A DNA stretch of 64,000 bases from Actinoplanes sp. TFC3 (GCF_001553785.1 NZ_LOJP01000001.1:30985-94984); one strand, 5' to 3'; shown: positions 21,455 to 29,289, counted from the stretch's first letter. The notes: generated by a model not told the origin, from the sequence alone. Numbers and translations: made by a program.

Positions 21455-21477
21455 ACTATACAGCCCTGCTGTATAGT
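21455..21477. promoter_or_regulatory. Palindromic operator between MBL hydrolase and marR
   Basis: ACTATACAG-CCCTG-CTGTATAGT is a perfect 9-bp inverted repeat with a 5-bp centre, 6 bp before the marR GTG and 36 bp from the hydrolase ATG. It is the only AT-rich patch in the gap, and a half-related CTGTACA lies just to the left. It fits a MarR dimer site controlling both genes. Confidence 0.75.
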
Positions 21478-21483
21478 AGCCGA

Positions 21484-21954
21484 GTGACCGACGAAGACAT
21501 CGCCGAACGTCTGCGGCAATCGATCGGCCGCTTCGTGCGTATGGCGCGGGCACAGGCGGACACCCTGCCGCAGACCCACGCTGCCGCGCTCGGCGCGCTT
21601 GACCGCGAGGGGGCGCAGACGATTGCCCAGCTCGCGGCCGGTCGAGCAGTCAAGCATCAGAGCATGAGCCGTACGGTGGGGGAGCTGGTGTCGCTCGGTT
21701 TGGTGAGCCGTTCGGCGAGTCCCAGCGATGGGCGCGCTTTCCTTATCGCGCTGACGCCGGCGGGGGTGGAAGCGCTGGAAGCCGACCGGGGGGCGCGGCG
21801 GCAGTGGGTGGCTGAGGCAATCACTACTCGGCTGAGCGCGGATGAGCGGCGGATGCTGCTGGCTGTGCCGGAGATTCTGGATCGGCTGTCGGATTCGTCG
21901 CGTCCTAAGCGTCCCTCTGGTCCCTCGGGTCCATCGGGTCTCCCGGGCCCTTGA
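21484..21954 (+). CDS. MarR-family transcriptional regulator
   Basis: The 156-residue protein has the MarR winged helix: AALGALDREGAQTIAQLAA, RAVKHQSMSRTVGELVSLGLV and wing SPSDGRAFLIALTPAG. The C-terminus ends in a short Pro-Ser-Gly repeat (RPSGPSGPSGLPGP). The start is GTG at 21484, just right of the palindrome, which predicts autoregulation and control of the divergent hydrolase. Confidence 0.88.
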   Translation: MTDEDIAERLRQSIGRFVRMARAQADTLPQTHAAALGALDREGAQTIAQLAAGRAVKHQSMSRTVGELVSLGLVSRSASPSDGRAFLIALTPAGVEALEADRGARRQWVAEAITTRLSADERRMLLAVPEILDRLSDSSRPKRPSGPSGPSGLPGP

Positions 21955-22078
21955 GCCTCCGCGTCCCCACGCCATTGTTCCTGAGCGAGGCTGCCTTCTT
22001 CCGTAGCGGGATTTACCAGACTTATCAGGCGTCCGTGCTGGAGGTGGATGCGACTTGCTGGGCGGGTCCGCCCCCGAT

Positions 22079-22108
22079 TTGGGCGGCGTGAGCCGGGTGC
22101 GGTAATCT
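22079..22108 (+). promoter_or_regulatory. Candidate tRNA-Ile promoter
   Basis: TTGGGC (22079–22084) and TAATCT (22103–22108) are 18 bp apart, placing initiation about 10 nt before the tRNA. Motif-based only. Confidence 0.45.
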
Positions 22109-22124
22109 TCATTGTCGCTGTCGC

Positions 22125-22201
22125 GGGGCTATAGCTCAGTCGGTTAGAGCGCAGAGCTGATAACTCTGAGGTCGCTGGTTCGATTCCAGCTAGCCCCACC
22201 A
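22125..22201 (+). tRNA. tRNA-Ile (GAT anticodon)
   Basis: The seven-base acceptor GGGGCTA pairs with TAGCCCC; the anticodon loop CTGATAA gives GAT; the T-arm contains GGTTCGATTCC. The 3' CCA is encoded (22199–22201). Confidence 0.97.
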
Positions 22202-22236
22202 CGCAGTCCTCCACCGCACAGCCAAGGGGACCGGCC

Positions 22237-22365
22237 ATGTTCAAGAAGCTTCTGATCGTCGCTGGCCTAGTCGGCGCCACCGCCCTGGTCGCCAAGAAGG
22301 TCAAGGCCTCCAGCGACGAGCGTGCTCTCTGGCACGAAGCCACCACCGCACCCGACCTGCGATAG
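22237..22365 (+). CDS. DLW-39 family small protein
   Basis: The 42-residue peptide has a hydrophobic N-terminal segment (LLIVAGLVGATALVAKKVKA) and the family-like tail ERALWHEATTAPDLR. AAGGGGA precedes the ATG. Members of this family are found beside the tRNA-Ile/tRNA-Ala pair downstream of gyrA in many actinobacteria. Function is unknown; a single membrane anchor is likely. Confidence 0.8.
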   Translation: MFKKLLIVAGLVGATALVAKKVKASSDERALWHEATTAPDLR

Positions 22366-22373
22366 GTCATCCC

Positions 22374-22446
22374 GGGGCCCTAGCTCAACTGGCAGAGCAC
22401 CGCCTTTGCAAGGCGGGGGTTAGGGGTTCAAGTCCCCTGGGCTCCA
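22374..22446 (+). tRNA. tRNA-Ala (TGC anticodon)
   Basis: Acceptor GGGGCCC pairs with GGGCTCC, including the G3·U70 wobble that is the alanine identity element. The anticodon loop contains TGC. T-arm is AGGGGTTCAAGTCCCCT. No CCA is encoded after the discriminator A. An integrase remnant lies on its 3' side. Confidence 0.97.
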
Positions 22447-22511
22447 CGTAACCGCCCTTTGACCAGGGCGAACGCAAGGCCAAGATCGTTGGGACCACAT
22501 CGGGACCCACA

Positions 22512-23104
22512 TCAGCCAGACTTGGCATGGTCCCGAACGGGCTGGCGAAGAACCTTGCCGACGACTCCACGACGCCGTTCGCGGCGCGGCCAGAAGTGGA
22601 CGTAGGTCTCCAAGGTGATCTGAAGCGTTGCATGGCGTAGTGCTCGCTGGACCTTCTTAGGGTCCGAAGGGTTCGTAAATAGCGTCGTAGCGAAGAAGTG
22701 CCGCAGCGCGTGGAAGCCGCTGTGATCCTCAGGCCAGCCGGCCTTGCGCCGCCATTTGATCCACTCTGCCGACCGCGTCCGGTCCGTAAACGGATTGCCG
22801 TGGGCGTGGTGAACAGCAGCGGTACGGTACGGCGCACCAGAGGGCCACCCGTGATGTCCGGCATTTCGATTTCGACCAGCGGAAACTCTTTCACGTGCTG
22901 CCGGAGTGCGTCCGCAACCATGGGGTCCAGGTCGACGGTGCCAGACGACCCGCTCTTGGGCTCGCTGAGGTAGAAGCCGCCGTAGTCGCACGGCGAGTAC
23001 CGCAGTTGCTGGACAACGTGCAATTCCTCATTCTCCGCATCTAAGCAGCGCACCCCGTCTTCGAAGCCGAGCGCTACGCTGATCCTCAGCCCTGCGCCCG
23101 GCAC
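22512..23104 (-). pseudogene. Tyrosine recombinase (phage-type integrase) remnant, frameshifted and truncated
   Basis: The minus strand reads GLRISVALGFEDGVRCLDA (catalytic Arg region) and then YLSEPKSGSSGTVDLDPMV in one frame (from 23104 down to about 22800). The following HALRHFFATTLF (the HxxR box) and LRHATLQITLETYVHFW (catalytic Tyr) are in another frame that ends at 22512. The N-terminal ~200 residues are missing. One shift near 22800 is enough to explain the break. It points toward the tRNA-Ala 3' end, the classical attachment site of integrative elements, so it is probably what is left of an excised or decayed element. Confidence 0.8.
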
Positions 23105-23232
23105 CCAGCCCTGTGTAGCTTGGCTGCATTTGAGTGACTAGCTAGCACTACAGCAGGAGATCCGTTCCCTGAGTTTCGCTCCGCACCTTGGCTGGCTTTG
23201 GTGGCGGCTTGATAGCAGCACCGGTAGGAAGC

Positions 23233-23745
23233 TCAAAGGGTGGACACGTTTGTGAGCGCCGTCCCGCGCGAACGGAGGACGGCCAACAGCCGGGCCTGTT
23301 CGGTCGCGGTCAAGTCGGCGGTCGGGATACCGGACATCCGGAGCTTGCTGTCGGAGAGCCCGTGGTGCGAGAGCAGAATTTGGCCGCGTGCCCGACGCAC
23401 CGCCTTGATCGCCGACCAGGGCAGCGTGTTTGTCGAGAAGCCATGAAAGGTGTGCACACCCACCGCGTCGATCCGATAAGCGACCAGCCCTCCGATCTTG
23501 TGGGCGTCCCGCGTCACGATCTGCTGCGGCACTGCGAACAGCGTGAACAGCATTGCGAAAGCGCCGCCAAAAAGGATGAATGGCGCCCAACCACCTGGAT
23601 TGCCGGCCCCGTACAGCAGCACAGCGACAGCCAGCGCGGCAACTGCAGCCCCTGTACCGACCGGAAGTAGGGAACGCCTTAGCAACGCCTTCACCAGCTT
23701 CGAATCCATCCGGGCCTGAAAGGTCAGCTCCTCCGCATCTTCCAT
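23233..23745 (-). CDS. YcxB-like membrane protein, putative
   Basis: The 170-residue product has two membrane segments (LLPVGTGAAVAALAVAVLLY and WAPFILFGGAFAMLFTLFAV), then a soluble domain with YRIDAVGVHTFHGFSTNTLPWSAIKAV that resembles the PH-like C-terminal domain of YcxB-type proteins. It is a lone gene next to the integrase remnant and could be cargo. The family call is from pattern only. Confidence 0.65.
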   Translation of the reverse strand: MEDAEELTFQARMDSKLVKALLRRSLLPVGTGAAVAALAVAVLLYGAGNPGGWAPFILFGGAFAMLFTLFAVPQQIVTRDAHKIGGLVAYRIDAVGVHTFHGFSTNTLPWSAIKAVRRARGQILLSHHGLSDSKLRMSGIPTADLTATEQARLLAVLRSRGTALTNVSTL

Positions 23746-23806
23746 GCGCGCATCATAAAGACGATCATGATTGTTCTATGGGGAGGGGTCGAATACACGC
23801 ATCAGG

Positions 23807-23941
23807 ATGTCACCGGCGAGCACGGACGGACTGATCGCGATCACCGTCAAAGAACTACGCCGACTGTTTGACGCCCTGGTCATCGACCCGGTCCGACGAA
23901 CCGCCGAGGTCATCGCCTGGTCTGTCTACCGGCGACGATAA
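23807..23941 (+). pseudogene. 44-codon fragment, possible transposase C-terminal tail
   Basis: The short frame reads LIAITVKELRRLFDALVIDPVRRTA and ends AWSVYRRR. This pattern is reminiscent of the C-terminal ends of actinomycete IS transposases, in a zone already containing an integrase remnant. It may equally be a small native gene; no upstream transposase is visible. Confidence 0.35.
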
Positions 23942-24420
23942 CAAGATCAGGCCAAGGCAAGCACAAACAAGAGGGATGCCCGAGCGGACGGCGTATCGAC
24001 CAAGACGCGGTAGGTGGCTCTGGCTCTTCAGTTCTAGCTCTGACGAACTGCCGAAACAGCCTTATCTGAATCTAGCCGCGCCACGCGAGCGCGGAGCGGC
24101 TGGCTGCGATCGGCTGGCGCACCGACCAGTCCAGCCTTGGCGATCGAAACGTCTTGAGCCTCCGGCGGGAGCGCTCAGGCATCTGGTATGCGTCACGTCC
24201 ACCATCGATCCAGGCGAAGCCGAGCAGACATGCCCCAGGGCGCAAGGTCGTACGTCCAGTAGGGCGCTCCACCTTGGCGCCCTGGGGCATGTCCGCACCA
24301 CGATGTGTGGGTCGACGGTGGACGGGATGGCTAAGAGCACGTTGGGCGAACAACGCAGTCCGGACGTCATGCTCTGAAGTTTCTGGACGATTGGCATCGT
24401 CCTGACCCTCGGCGTCCTCG
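23942..24420. other. Non-coding patch with a long inverted repeat
   Basis: No frame here has a credible protein signature. The one clear structure is the inverted repeat at 24227–24293. It probably belongs to mobile-element debris. Confidence 0.5.
24227..24293. repeat. Long inverted repeat (22/23-bp arms)
   Basis: Arms at 24227–24248 and 24271–24293 are reverse complements except for one inserted G, both containing GACATGCCCCAGGGCGC, with a 22-bp spacer. It could be paired ends of a minimal element, a bidirectional terminator or a small structured RNA. Confidence 0.75.
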
Positions 24421-25110
24421 CTATCGTGTTGTTTGCCCCTGAGCAGGATGAGGGCGGCGGGCGAAGACGAAGCCGCCCTCAATGCCGGGAGCCGCGTGGT
24501 GGGTCATCTCGGCGTCGATGGTGAACCCGGCCTCGGCCAGCCAGGATGCCGTTTGGGTAAGGGTGCGGCGGTGGACGTACACCGTCATGGGATGGTCGCC
24601 GTACCCGGAGGTTTTGAGATGGCTCCCTGAGCCGGCGTGGAAGCCGATGAGCACAATGCCGCCGGGCTGCAGAATGCGGTGGAAGTCAGCTAGGACTGCG
24701 GGCACCTCGGCGTCTGGGACGTGGATGAGGGAGAACCAGGCGAGCAGGCCAGTCACGGAGCGCTCGGGCAGGTCGAGGGCTGTCATCGAGCCGACTTCGA
24801 AGCGCAGACCGGGGTGGTCGCGGCGGGCGATATCAATCATGGCGGGGGACAAGTCGATACCGAAGGCGTCCAAGCCCAGGTCTGCCAAGTACCTCGTGAG
24901 GCGGCCGGGACCGCAGCCCATGTCGGCGACCAAGCCGGGGACTGGGGCACTGCCCGCATCCATGGCGGCATGAACCAATTCGGCGAAGAGGGCGAGGATG
25001 CCGCGTTGGAACGGCTCGGTTGCCAGGGCATCGCGGAGAAGAGCGGCATAGCTGGGGGCCACGGTGTCGTAGGACGTGCGGGTGTCGTCGATCCAGTCCG
25101 CTGCAGGCAT
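24421..25110 (-). CDS. Class I SAM-dependent methyltransferase
   Basis: Motif I VADMGCGPGRLTRYLADLG near residue 60, acidic ending of strand 2 in FGIDLSP, and LLAWFSLIHVPDAEVPAVLADFHRILQPGG (motifs II/III) define a Methyltransf_11/25-type fold. The frame opens at 25152, but I prefer the ATG at 25110 (MPAADWIDDTRTSYDTVAPSY), as the family usually begins there; no clear ribosome site decides it. Substrate is unknown. It is monocistronic and divergent from the HTH gene. Confidence 0.85.
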   Translation of the reverse strand: MPAADWIDDTRTSYDTVAPSYAALLRDALATEPFQRGILALFAELVHAAMDAGSAPVPGLVADMGCGPGRLTRYLADLGLDAFGIDLSPAMIDIARRDHPGLRFEVGSMTALDLPERSVTGLLAWFSLIHVPDAEVPAVLADFHRILQPGGIVLIGFHAGSGSHLKTSGYGDHPMTVYVHRRTLTQTASWLAEAGFTIDAEMTHHAAPGIEGGFVFARRPHPAQGQTTR

Positions 25111-25201
25111 GGCAAGCACGATAGGGGAAGGCGGCCGGGTGGAAAGAGGCATTGACCGTTCGGTTGTTGCTTGCTGGGGTTGGGCGGGCCAATATCCACG
25201 T

Positions 25202-25744
25202 GTGGCGATGCGTGATCGGAATTGGTTGACGACGGGGGAGACCGCGGTTTTGTTGCGCTCGTCGCGGGCTCATGTGGTGGATCTTTGTCTTCGAGGGCTG
25301 CTTCCGTACGTCCGCATGAACGGTCAGCGGCGGATGCGGAGGTGTGATGTTGAGGCGCTCGTTCAGCCGTCGATGACTCGGGAGCAGTTGCAGACGTTGT
25401 GGCTGCACCGAGCGGTGGCGGGCCGGCTCGTACGCGATCCGCGGGCAGTCCTGGCGGCGGCGGCGATCAACTTGCGCCGGCTGCGGCGGATGCATCCTGA
25501 GGGGCGAGCCTGGGAGTGGCTGGATCGCTGGGATGCCGTGCTCGAACAGGGTGTTGAGGGTGTTCTCGAGGCCCTGACTTCGTCTGCCGAGTATGCCGTG
25601 GAGCTGCGCGTGACCTCGCCGTTCGCCGGCATTCTGTCCGAGCGGGAGCGGCAGACAGTGCTGGAGGCGTTCGCGCAGAGCCGTCACGATCATGCCCGGC
25701 CGATGCGGCCTGAGACGTTCGAGGCGGTGCTGCGCGGGGTGTGA
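25202..25744 (+). CDS. Helix-turn-helix (excisionase/MerR-like) DNA-binding protein
   Basis: The N-terminal 55 residues (WLTTGETAVLLRSSRAHVVD ... LLPYVRMNGQRRMRRCDVEALV) form an excisionase-type winged helix. The rest is helical, with RMHPEGRAWEWLDRWDAVLE and ELRVTSPFAGILSERERQTVL. It starts with GTG at 25202 or ATG at 25208. Similar domain arrangements occur in antitoxin-like regulators, but no toxin gene is adjacent, so the role is open. Confidence 0.7.
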   Translation: MAMRDRNWLTTGETAVLLRSSRAHVVDLCLRGLLPYVRMNGQRRMRRCDVEALVQPSMTREQLQTLWLHRAVAGRLVRDPRAVLAAAAINLRRLRRMHPEGRAWEWLDRWDAVLEQGVEGVLEALTSSAEYAVELRVTSPFAGILSERERQTVLEAFAQSRHDHARPMRPETFEAVLRGV

Positions 25745-25862
25745 ACTATTTGTGCGCGACTTCCGTGTGGCCAAACGTGTCAGAACGGCTTGAGTGAAGT
25801 CTTCGCGTCTGCGTACCCGTTCCGTTACGCATTGGTCGAGTCGACCTGAGTAGCCTTCACTC

Positions 25863-26261
25863 GTGAGTGGACGGAAGCGAGCCGCTGCCATCATCGTGCG
25901 TGACCGGCGGGTGTTGATGGTGCACGAGCGGAGCCGGCGGGCGGGCCTGCGGGAATGGTGGACGCTGCCCGGAGGGGGGATCGACCCCGGAGAAACTGCC
26001 GAGGATGCGGTACGCCGGGAAGTGCTCGAAGAGGTCGGGCTGGTCGTCAAGGAAGCCCGTTACCTCCAGGACTTGCCGTACCCCTCGGGGATGACCTCGG
26101 TGTTCGTGTGCACGGTGGCCGACGGCGAACCCGAGCTCGGCCCCCACGTGGGCGGACCCGAGCCGGTCGGGCTGGACTGGGTGCCCCTGCCGGAGGTGGA
26201 GCCCGGGTTGAGTGGAGTGGTCCCGATCCCACCGATGATCGTCGCGCTGCCACTGGAGTGA
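25863..26261 (+). CDS. Nudix hydrolase
   Basis: The complete Nudix box GGGIDPGETAEDAVRREVLEEVGL (described by its GX5EX7REVXEEXG pattern) lies at residues 39–62 of 132, after MVHERSRRAGLREWWTLP. Such proteins hydrolyse nucleoside diphosphates linked to another moiety; substrate cannot be predicted. Start is GTG at 25863. The convergent membrane-protein frame overlaps its 3' end. Confidence 0.9.
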   Translation: MSGRKRAAAIIVRDRRVLMVHERSRRAGLREWWTLPGGGIDPGETAEDAVRREVLEEVGLVVKEARYLQDLPYPSGMTSVFVCTVADGEPELGPHVGGPEPVGLDWVPLPEVEPGLSGVVPIPPMIVALPLE

Positions 26262-26668
26262 GAGGGGGCGGGTTCAAGCGGGGATGGCGTTACCGAGATG
26301 GTGCGGTAGCGCTCCAGGACGAAATAGGCGCAGCTCAGGGCGTACGCCAGAGAGAGAAGGAGCCCGACGGCCCGGACCGAATCCGGAGCGACGGCCATGA
26401 GCGTTGCGGTGAGCGCGCCTCCCGACCAGCTCGCCAGCAACACTGTGTTGACCGTGTCCTGCGAGGCCCAGCCGCCGACCCCGCGCCGGCGCGCCTGGCG
26501 TTGGATCTCAGTGAGCAGCGCGTGGCCCATGCCGACCGCGAGCATGCCGAGCAGAACCGTGGCGAAGACGGAATGCGTCCCACCGGCCACCGCGGCGACG
26601 GCGGTGCCCCCGGCGAGCAGGGCGAGACCACTGACGGTCCCCACCCGTGCACTGCGTCTCTCCCTCAC
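26060..26668 (-). CDS. Putative four-helix membrane protein
   Basis: The first ~135 residues contain four hydrophobic segments (VGTVSGLALLAGGTAVAAVA, FATVLLGMLAVGMGHALL, VLLASWSGGALTATLMAVA, AVGLLLSLAYALSCAYFVL). The frame then continues for about 65 residues antisense to the Nudix gene, which is probably non-functional read-on. The start is uncertain (GTG at 26668 or a nearby GTG). Low-motif protein; function unknown. Confidence 0.5.
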   Translation of the reverse strand: MRERRSARVGTVSGLALLAGGTAVAAVAGGTHSVFATVLLGMLAVGMGHALLTEIQRQARRRGVGGWASQDTVNTVLLASWSGGALTATLMAVAPDSVRAVGLLLSLAYALSCAYFVLERYRTISVTPSPLEPAPSHSSGSATIIGGIGTTPLNPGSTSGRGTQSSPTGSGPPTWGPSSGSPSATVHTNTEVIPEGYGKSWR

Positions 26669-26747
26669 ATCCAGTGACAGTCGGCAAGATTGCCGTCGAG
26701 CTGAGCATCGGGTGGTTCCGGCCCGGGATTCAGGGAAGGATGACGGC

Positions 26748-27299
26748 GTGATCGGAAACTTGAAGCTCGAACCCGCGATCTCCCGGCTCGACCTCCTGGC
26801 CCCGCCGGTGGCTGCCGCGCTGGAGGTGTGGCCCGCCGACGCCCCCATCGACGGCGACCAGATCATGGTTGCGCCGATTGACGGCTCGCTGGCGGACACC
26901 GCGGAGTTCTGCCAGGCGTACGGCGTGGGGCTCGAGGAATCGGCCAACTGCGTGATCGTCGCGGGCAAGCGCGGAGAACTTACCCGGTACGCCGCCTGCG
27001 TGGTCCTGGCAACCACCCGAGCCGACGTCAACGGCCTGGTTCGTAAGCACCTCGACGCCCGCAAGGCCAGCTTCGCCCCGATGGACGACGCGGTACGCCT
27101 GAGCGGCATGGAGTACGGCGGCATCACCCCGATCGGGCTACCCAAGGACTGGCCGGTGCTGGTGGACGCCCGAGTGGTGGCGATGCCGCACGTGATCATC
27201 GGCTCGGGGGTGCGAGCCAGCAAGATCGCCATCGCCGGGCCGGCATTGGGCGCGTTGCCGGGGGCTCAGGTGATTGAAGGGCTGGCTCGAGAGGCCTGA
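26748..27299 (+). CDS. YbaK/EbsC-family aminoacyl-tRNA deacylase
   Basis: The 183-residue protein has the YbaK/ProX fold signature: VAPIDGSLADTAEFCQAYGV, SANCVIVAGKRGELTRYAACVVLATTRADVNGLV, and GGITPIGLPKDWPVLVDARV followed by VIIGSGVRASKIAI. The family hydrolyses mischarged tRNA. The GTG at 26748 has GGAAGGA 7 bp upstream; the longer open frame upstream is antisense to the membrane gene. Confidence 0.88.
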   Translation: MIGNLKLEPAISRLDLLAPPVAAALEVWPADAPIDGDQIMVAPIDGSLADTAEFCQAYGVGLEESANCVIVAGKRGELTRYAACVVLATTRADVNGLVRKHLDARKASFAPMDDAVRLSGMEYGGITPIGLPKDWPVLVDARVVAMPHVIIGSGVRASKIAIAGPALGALPGAQVIEGLAREA

Positions 27300-27355
27300 G
27301 GTTTCGAGATGCTAAATCGCTCGACGCCGTACCCGCACCCTGGTCGAATGCGGGC

Positions 27356-27919
27356 GTGCGAATCCGAGCGATGCAACCCGCCGACCTCGAACCCGTCCGG
27401 GCTCTCGAGGACCGTGCGGGTGCCCTCTTCCACCAAGTCGGCAAGCCCGACATCGCCGCCCACCCCGTACCCCCGGCCAGCGAACTCATCAGGTATGTCC
27501 ACGCCGGTCAAGCCTGGGTGCTCGAAACCTCCGGCGGTACCGTGGCCGGCTTTGTGTTCGTCAGCCTGATCGATGGCCTGGCGCATATCGAGCAGGTCAG
27601 CATCGATCCGGCGTACGCCGGGAAGAGGTTCGGGAGCGCCCTGATCGACCACGTGGAGGTCTGGGCGGCGGCGTGTGACCTGCCCGCGCTGACCTTGACC
27701 ACGTTCCGGGAGGTGCCGTGGAATGCTCCCTACTACGCCCGCCTGGGGTTCAGCGAGATCGTCCAGGCCGGTCCGGAGCTGACGGAGCTGATGAGCATGG
27801 AAGCTGAGCACGGCCTTGACCCGGCCGAGCGAGTGGCGATGATCAGGGCTGTCGATGACGTTTCACGTGGAACATCATCGAGGGGCTTCGACGGATTCCC
27901 GCCGGGCGATCTCCTCTAG
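27356..27919 (+). CDS. GNAT-family N-acetyltransferase
   Basis: The 187-residue protein has the acetyl-CoA-binding pattern IEQVSIDPAYAGKRFGSALIDHVEVWA and a late VPWNAPYYARLGF. Start is GTG at 27356. Its last 45 bp overlap the convergent dsbA-like gene, and this overlap contains a parS-like palindrome. Acceptor unknown. Confidence 0.87.
   Translation: MRIRAMQPADLEPVRALEDRAGALFHQVGKPDIAAHPVPPASELIRYVHAGQAWVLETSGGTVAGFVFVSLIDGLAHIEQVSIDPAYAGKRFGSALIDHVEVWAAACDLPALTLTTFREVPWNAPYYARLGFSEIVQAGPELTELMSMEAEHGLDPAERVAMIRAVDDVSRGTSSRGFDGFPPGDLL
27860..27873. promoter_or_regulatory. parS: parS-like site within the GNAT 3' end
   Basis: GTTTCACGTGGAAC differs from the consensus palindrome at one base, a variant tolerated by actinobacterial ParB. 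It lies about 18.6 kb from oriC, inside the convergent gene ends. Confidence 0.75.
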
Positions 27920-28459
27920 GGCCGTCAGCAGCACTGCCTTTTCCTGCGCGCCCTGCACCATGTACTTACGGTCAATGACAAAGGCCGGCACGCTCGTGAT
28001 GCCCAACTGCCGCGCCTCGGCCAAGTCCGCGTTGACCGCGTCTGTGCCGGCGGGGGAGGCGAGGTAAGCCAGCGCGGCCTGCTCGTCCAGTCCGATCGTG
28101 CCCGCCAGCCGGGCCAACTCGGCGTGCGAACCCAGGTCGACGCCCTCGGCGAAGTGGGCCCGTTGCAGGGTGTCGATCATCATCAGCTGAAGGTCTTGAG
28201 TCGCAGCCCAGGCCACGAGGCGGTGGGCGTCGAACGTGTCCGCCAGCACCACTCGGTTGAAGTCAAGCGTCAAGCCGTCGGCCGCGGCCAGCTCCGTGGC
28301 GTAGGCGAACATCGGCGGGGGAGGCGCGGTGGCGGGCAAGGGCGCCAACTGGTACGCCCGGAAGGTCACCGTCGCGTCAGGTGGAAGGACCGCTTCGAGG
28401 CGGTGCTTGCCGAGGTAGCACCACGGGCACCCGATGTCGGACCACACCTCGATGTTCAT
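27875..28459 (-). CDS. DsbA-family (FrnE-like) thioredoxin-fold oxidoreductase
   Basis: The 194-residue cytosolic protein begins MNIEVWSDIGCPWCYLGKHR with a CPWC active site and ends with the cis-Pro segment GITSVPAFVIDRKYMVQGAQ, typical of FrnE-type 2-hydroxychromene-isomerase/DsbA relatives. No signal peptide. The ATG overlaps the sufE stop, so it is the last gene of the CBS–sufE–dsbA unit. Confidence 0.9.
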   Translation of the reverse strand: MNIEVWSDIGCPWCYLGKHRLEAVLPPDATVTFRAYQLAPLPATAPPPPMFAYATELAAADGLTLDFNRVVLADTFDAHRLVAWAATQDLQLMMIDTLQRAHFAEGVDLGSHAELARLAGTIGLDEQAALAYLASPAGTDAVNADLAEARQLGITSVPAFVIDRKYMVQGAQEKAVLLTALEEIARRESVEAPR

Positions 28460-28884
28460 GCCACCTGATCCTGGATCTGCCGCTTGAGCCGGGCCAGGAT
28501 GGCCGAACCGCCTCGGATGCGCAGCGGGCTGATCGCGGTGGCGAGGCCCATCCTGCTGTACAGATCGTCGGGCACGCCGAGGATCTCGCCGGATGTGGCG
28601 CCGTCCAGACCCTCGGCCAGGATGCCGGCGAATGCCCTGGTCGTGGGCGCCTCGGGCGGGCAGTCGAACCAGGTCTGCACCGTGTCATCCGGGCGGACCT
28701 CGGCGCGCAGGAAGAACTGGGTCTGGCACTCCGGCACCTGCTCCATGCCCTCGTGCCCCTTCAGCTCGGCGGGCAGGGCCGGCATCTCGTCGGCGAACTC
28801 CAGCAGCATTTCGAGCACCACCTCGCGCGGGGCGGAGGCGAACTCGTCGACGATCTCGGCCAGTTTGGCGGGCATGTCACTCAC
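28456..28884 (-). CDS. sufE: SufE-family sulfur acceptor protein
   Basis: The 142-residue protein has the SufE pattern with the acceptor Cys in VPECQTQFFL near residue 53 and GLDGATSGEILGVPDDLYSRMGL. SufE-like proteins take sulfur from desulfurases or sulfurtransferases; in mycobacteria the homologue is next to sseA, and the broken sseA here lies 1.4 kb away. Start is GTG; it is preceded by the CBS gene 9 bp upstream. Confidence 0.88.
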   Translation of the reverse strand: MSDMPAKLAEIVDEFASAPREVVLEMLLEFADEMPALPAELKGHEGMEQVPECQTQFFLRAEVRPDDTVQTWFDCPPEAPTTRAFAGILAEGLDGATSGEILGVPDDLYSRMGLATAISPLRIRGGSAILARLKRQIQDQVA

Positions 28885-28893
28885 AGCAGAACC

Positions 28894-29289
28894 TTAGGCC
28901 GAAGCCGTCGAGGTGGGCATCAAGGCCAGGTCGCTGAGGCTGAGAATGCCCACCACCTTTCGGTCGGCGTCACAGACGAGCAGCCGCCGTACCCCGCGAT
29001 CGCGCATGGCCTGCACCGCTTCTTCCGGGGTGGCCGACTGCTCGACCATGATGACCTCGAACGACGCGATCGCCGCCAGCGTGGTGCTCTTCGGCGGCAT
29101 CCCTTCGGCGATGGCCCGCACGACGATGTCGCGGTCGGTGACCATGCCGGCGATCGTCGGGCCGTTGGTCACCACGACGTCGCCGATGCCCTGGTCCCGC
29201 ATCGCCTGGGCCGCCTCGTCGAGCGGGGTGTCGCCGGACAGGTAGACGACCCGCTTGGTCATCACATCCGCCACCGCAGTTCTCGTCAT
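28894..29289 (-). CDS. Tandem CBS-domain protein
   Basis: Two CBS domains fill the 131 residues: VADVMTKRVVYLSGDTPLDE with GMVTDRDIVVRAIAEG, then ATPEEAVQAMRDRGVRRLLV with VVGILSLSDLAL. Stand-alone CBS pairs bind adenosyl ligands. The ATG at 29289 with GGGGAGG about 10 bp upstream is better than the longer frame. It heads the sufE–dsbA operon. Confidence 0.9.
   Translation of the reverse strand: MTRTAVADVMTKRVVYLSGDTPLDEAAQAMRDQGIGDVVVTNGPTIAGMVTDRDIVVRAIAEGMPPKSTTLAAIASFEVIMVEQSATPEEAVQAMRDRGVRRLLVCDADRKVVGILSLSDLALMPTSTASA

Noticed and set aside
21657..22370. Minus-strand frame of ~237 residues covering marR and tRNA-Ile (contains GLAGIEPATSELSALRSNRL)
   Set aside because: That phrase is the well-known artefact of translating the complement of a tRNA gene; the frame is antisense to marR and tRNA-Ile.
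22385..22511. C-terminal continuation of the integrase first frame (EPRGLEPLTPALQRR)
   Set aside because: It reads through the complement of tRNA-Ala and is the same type of artefact, so it was excluded from the integrase remnant.
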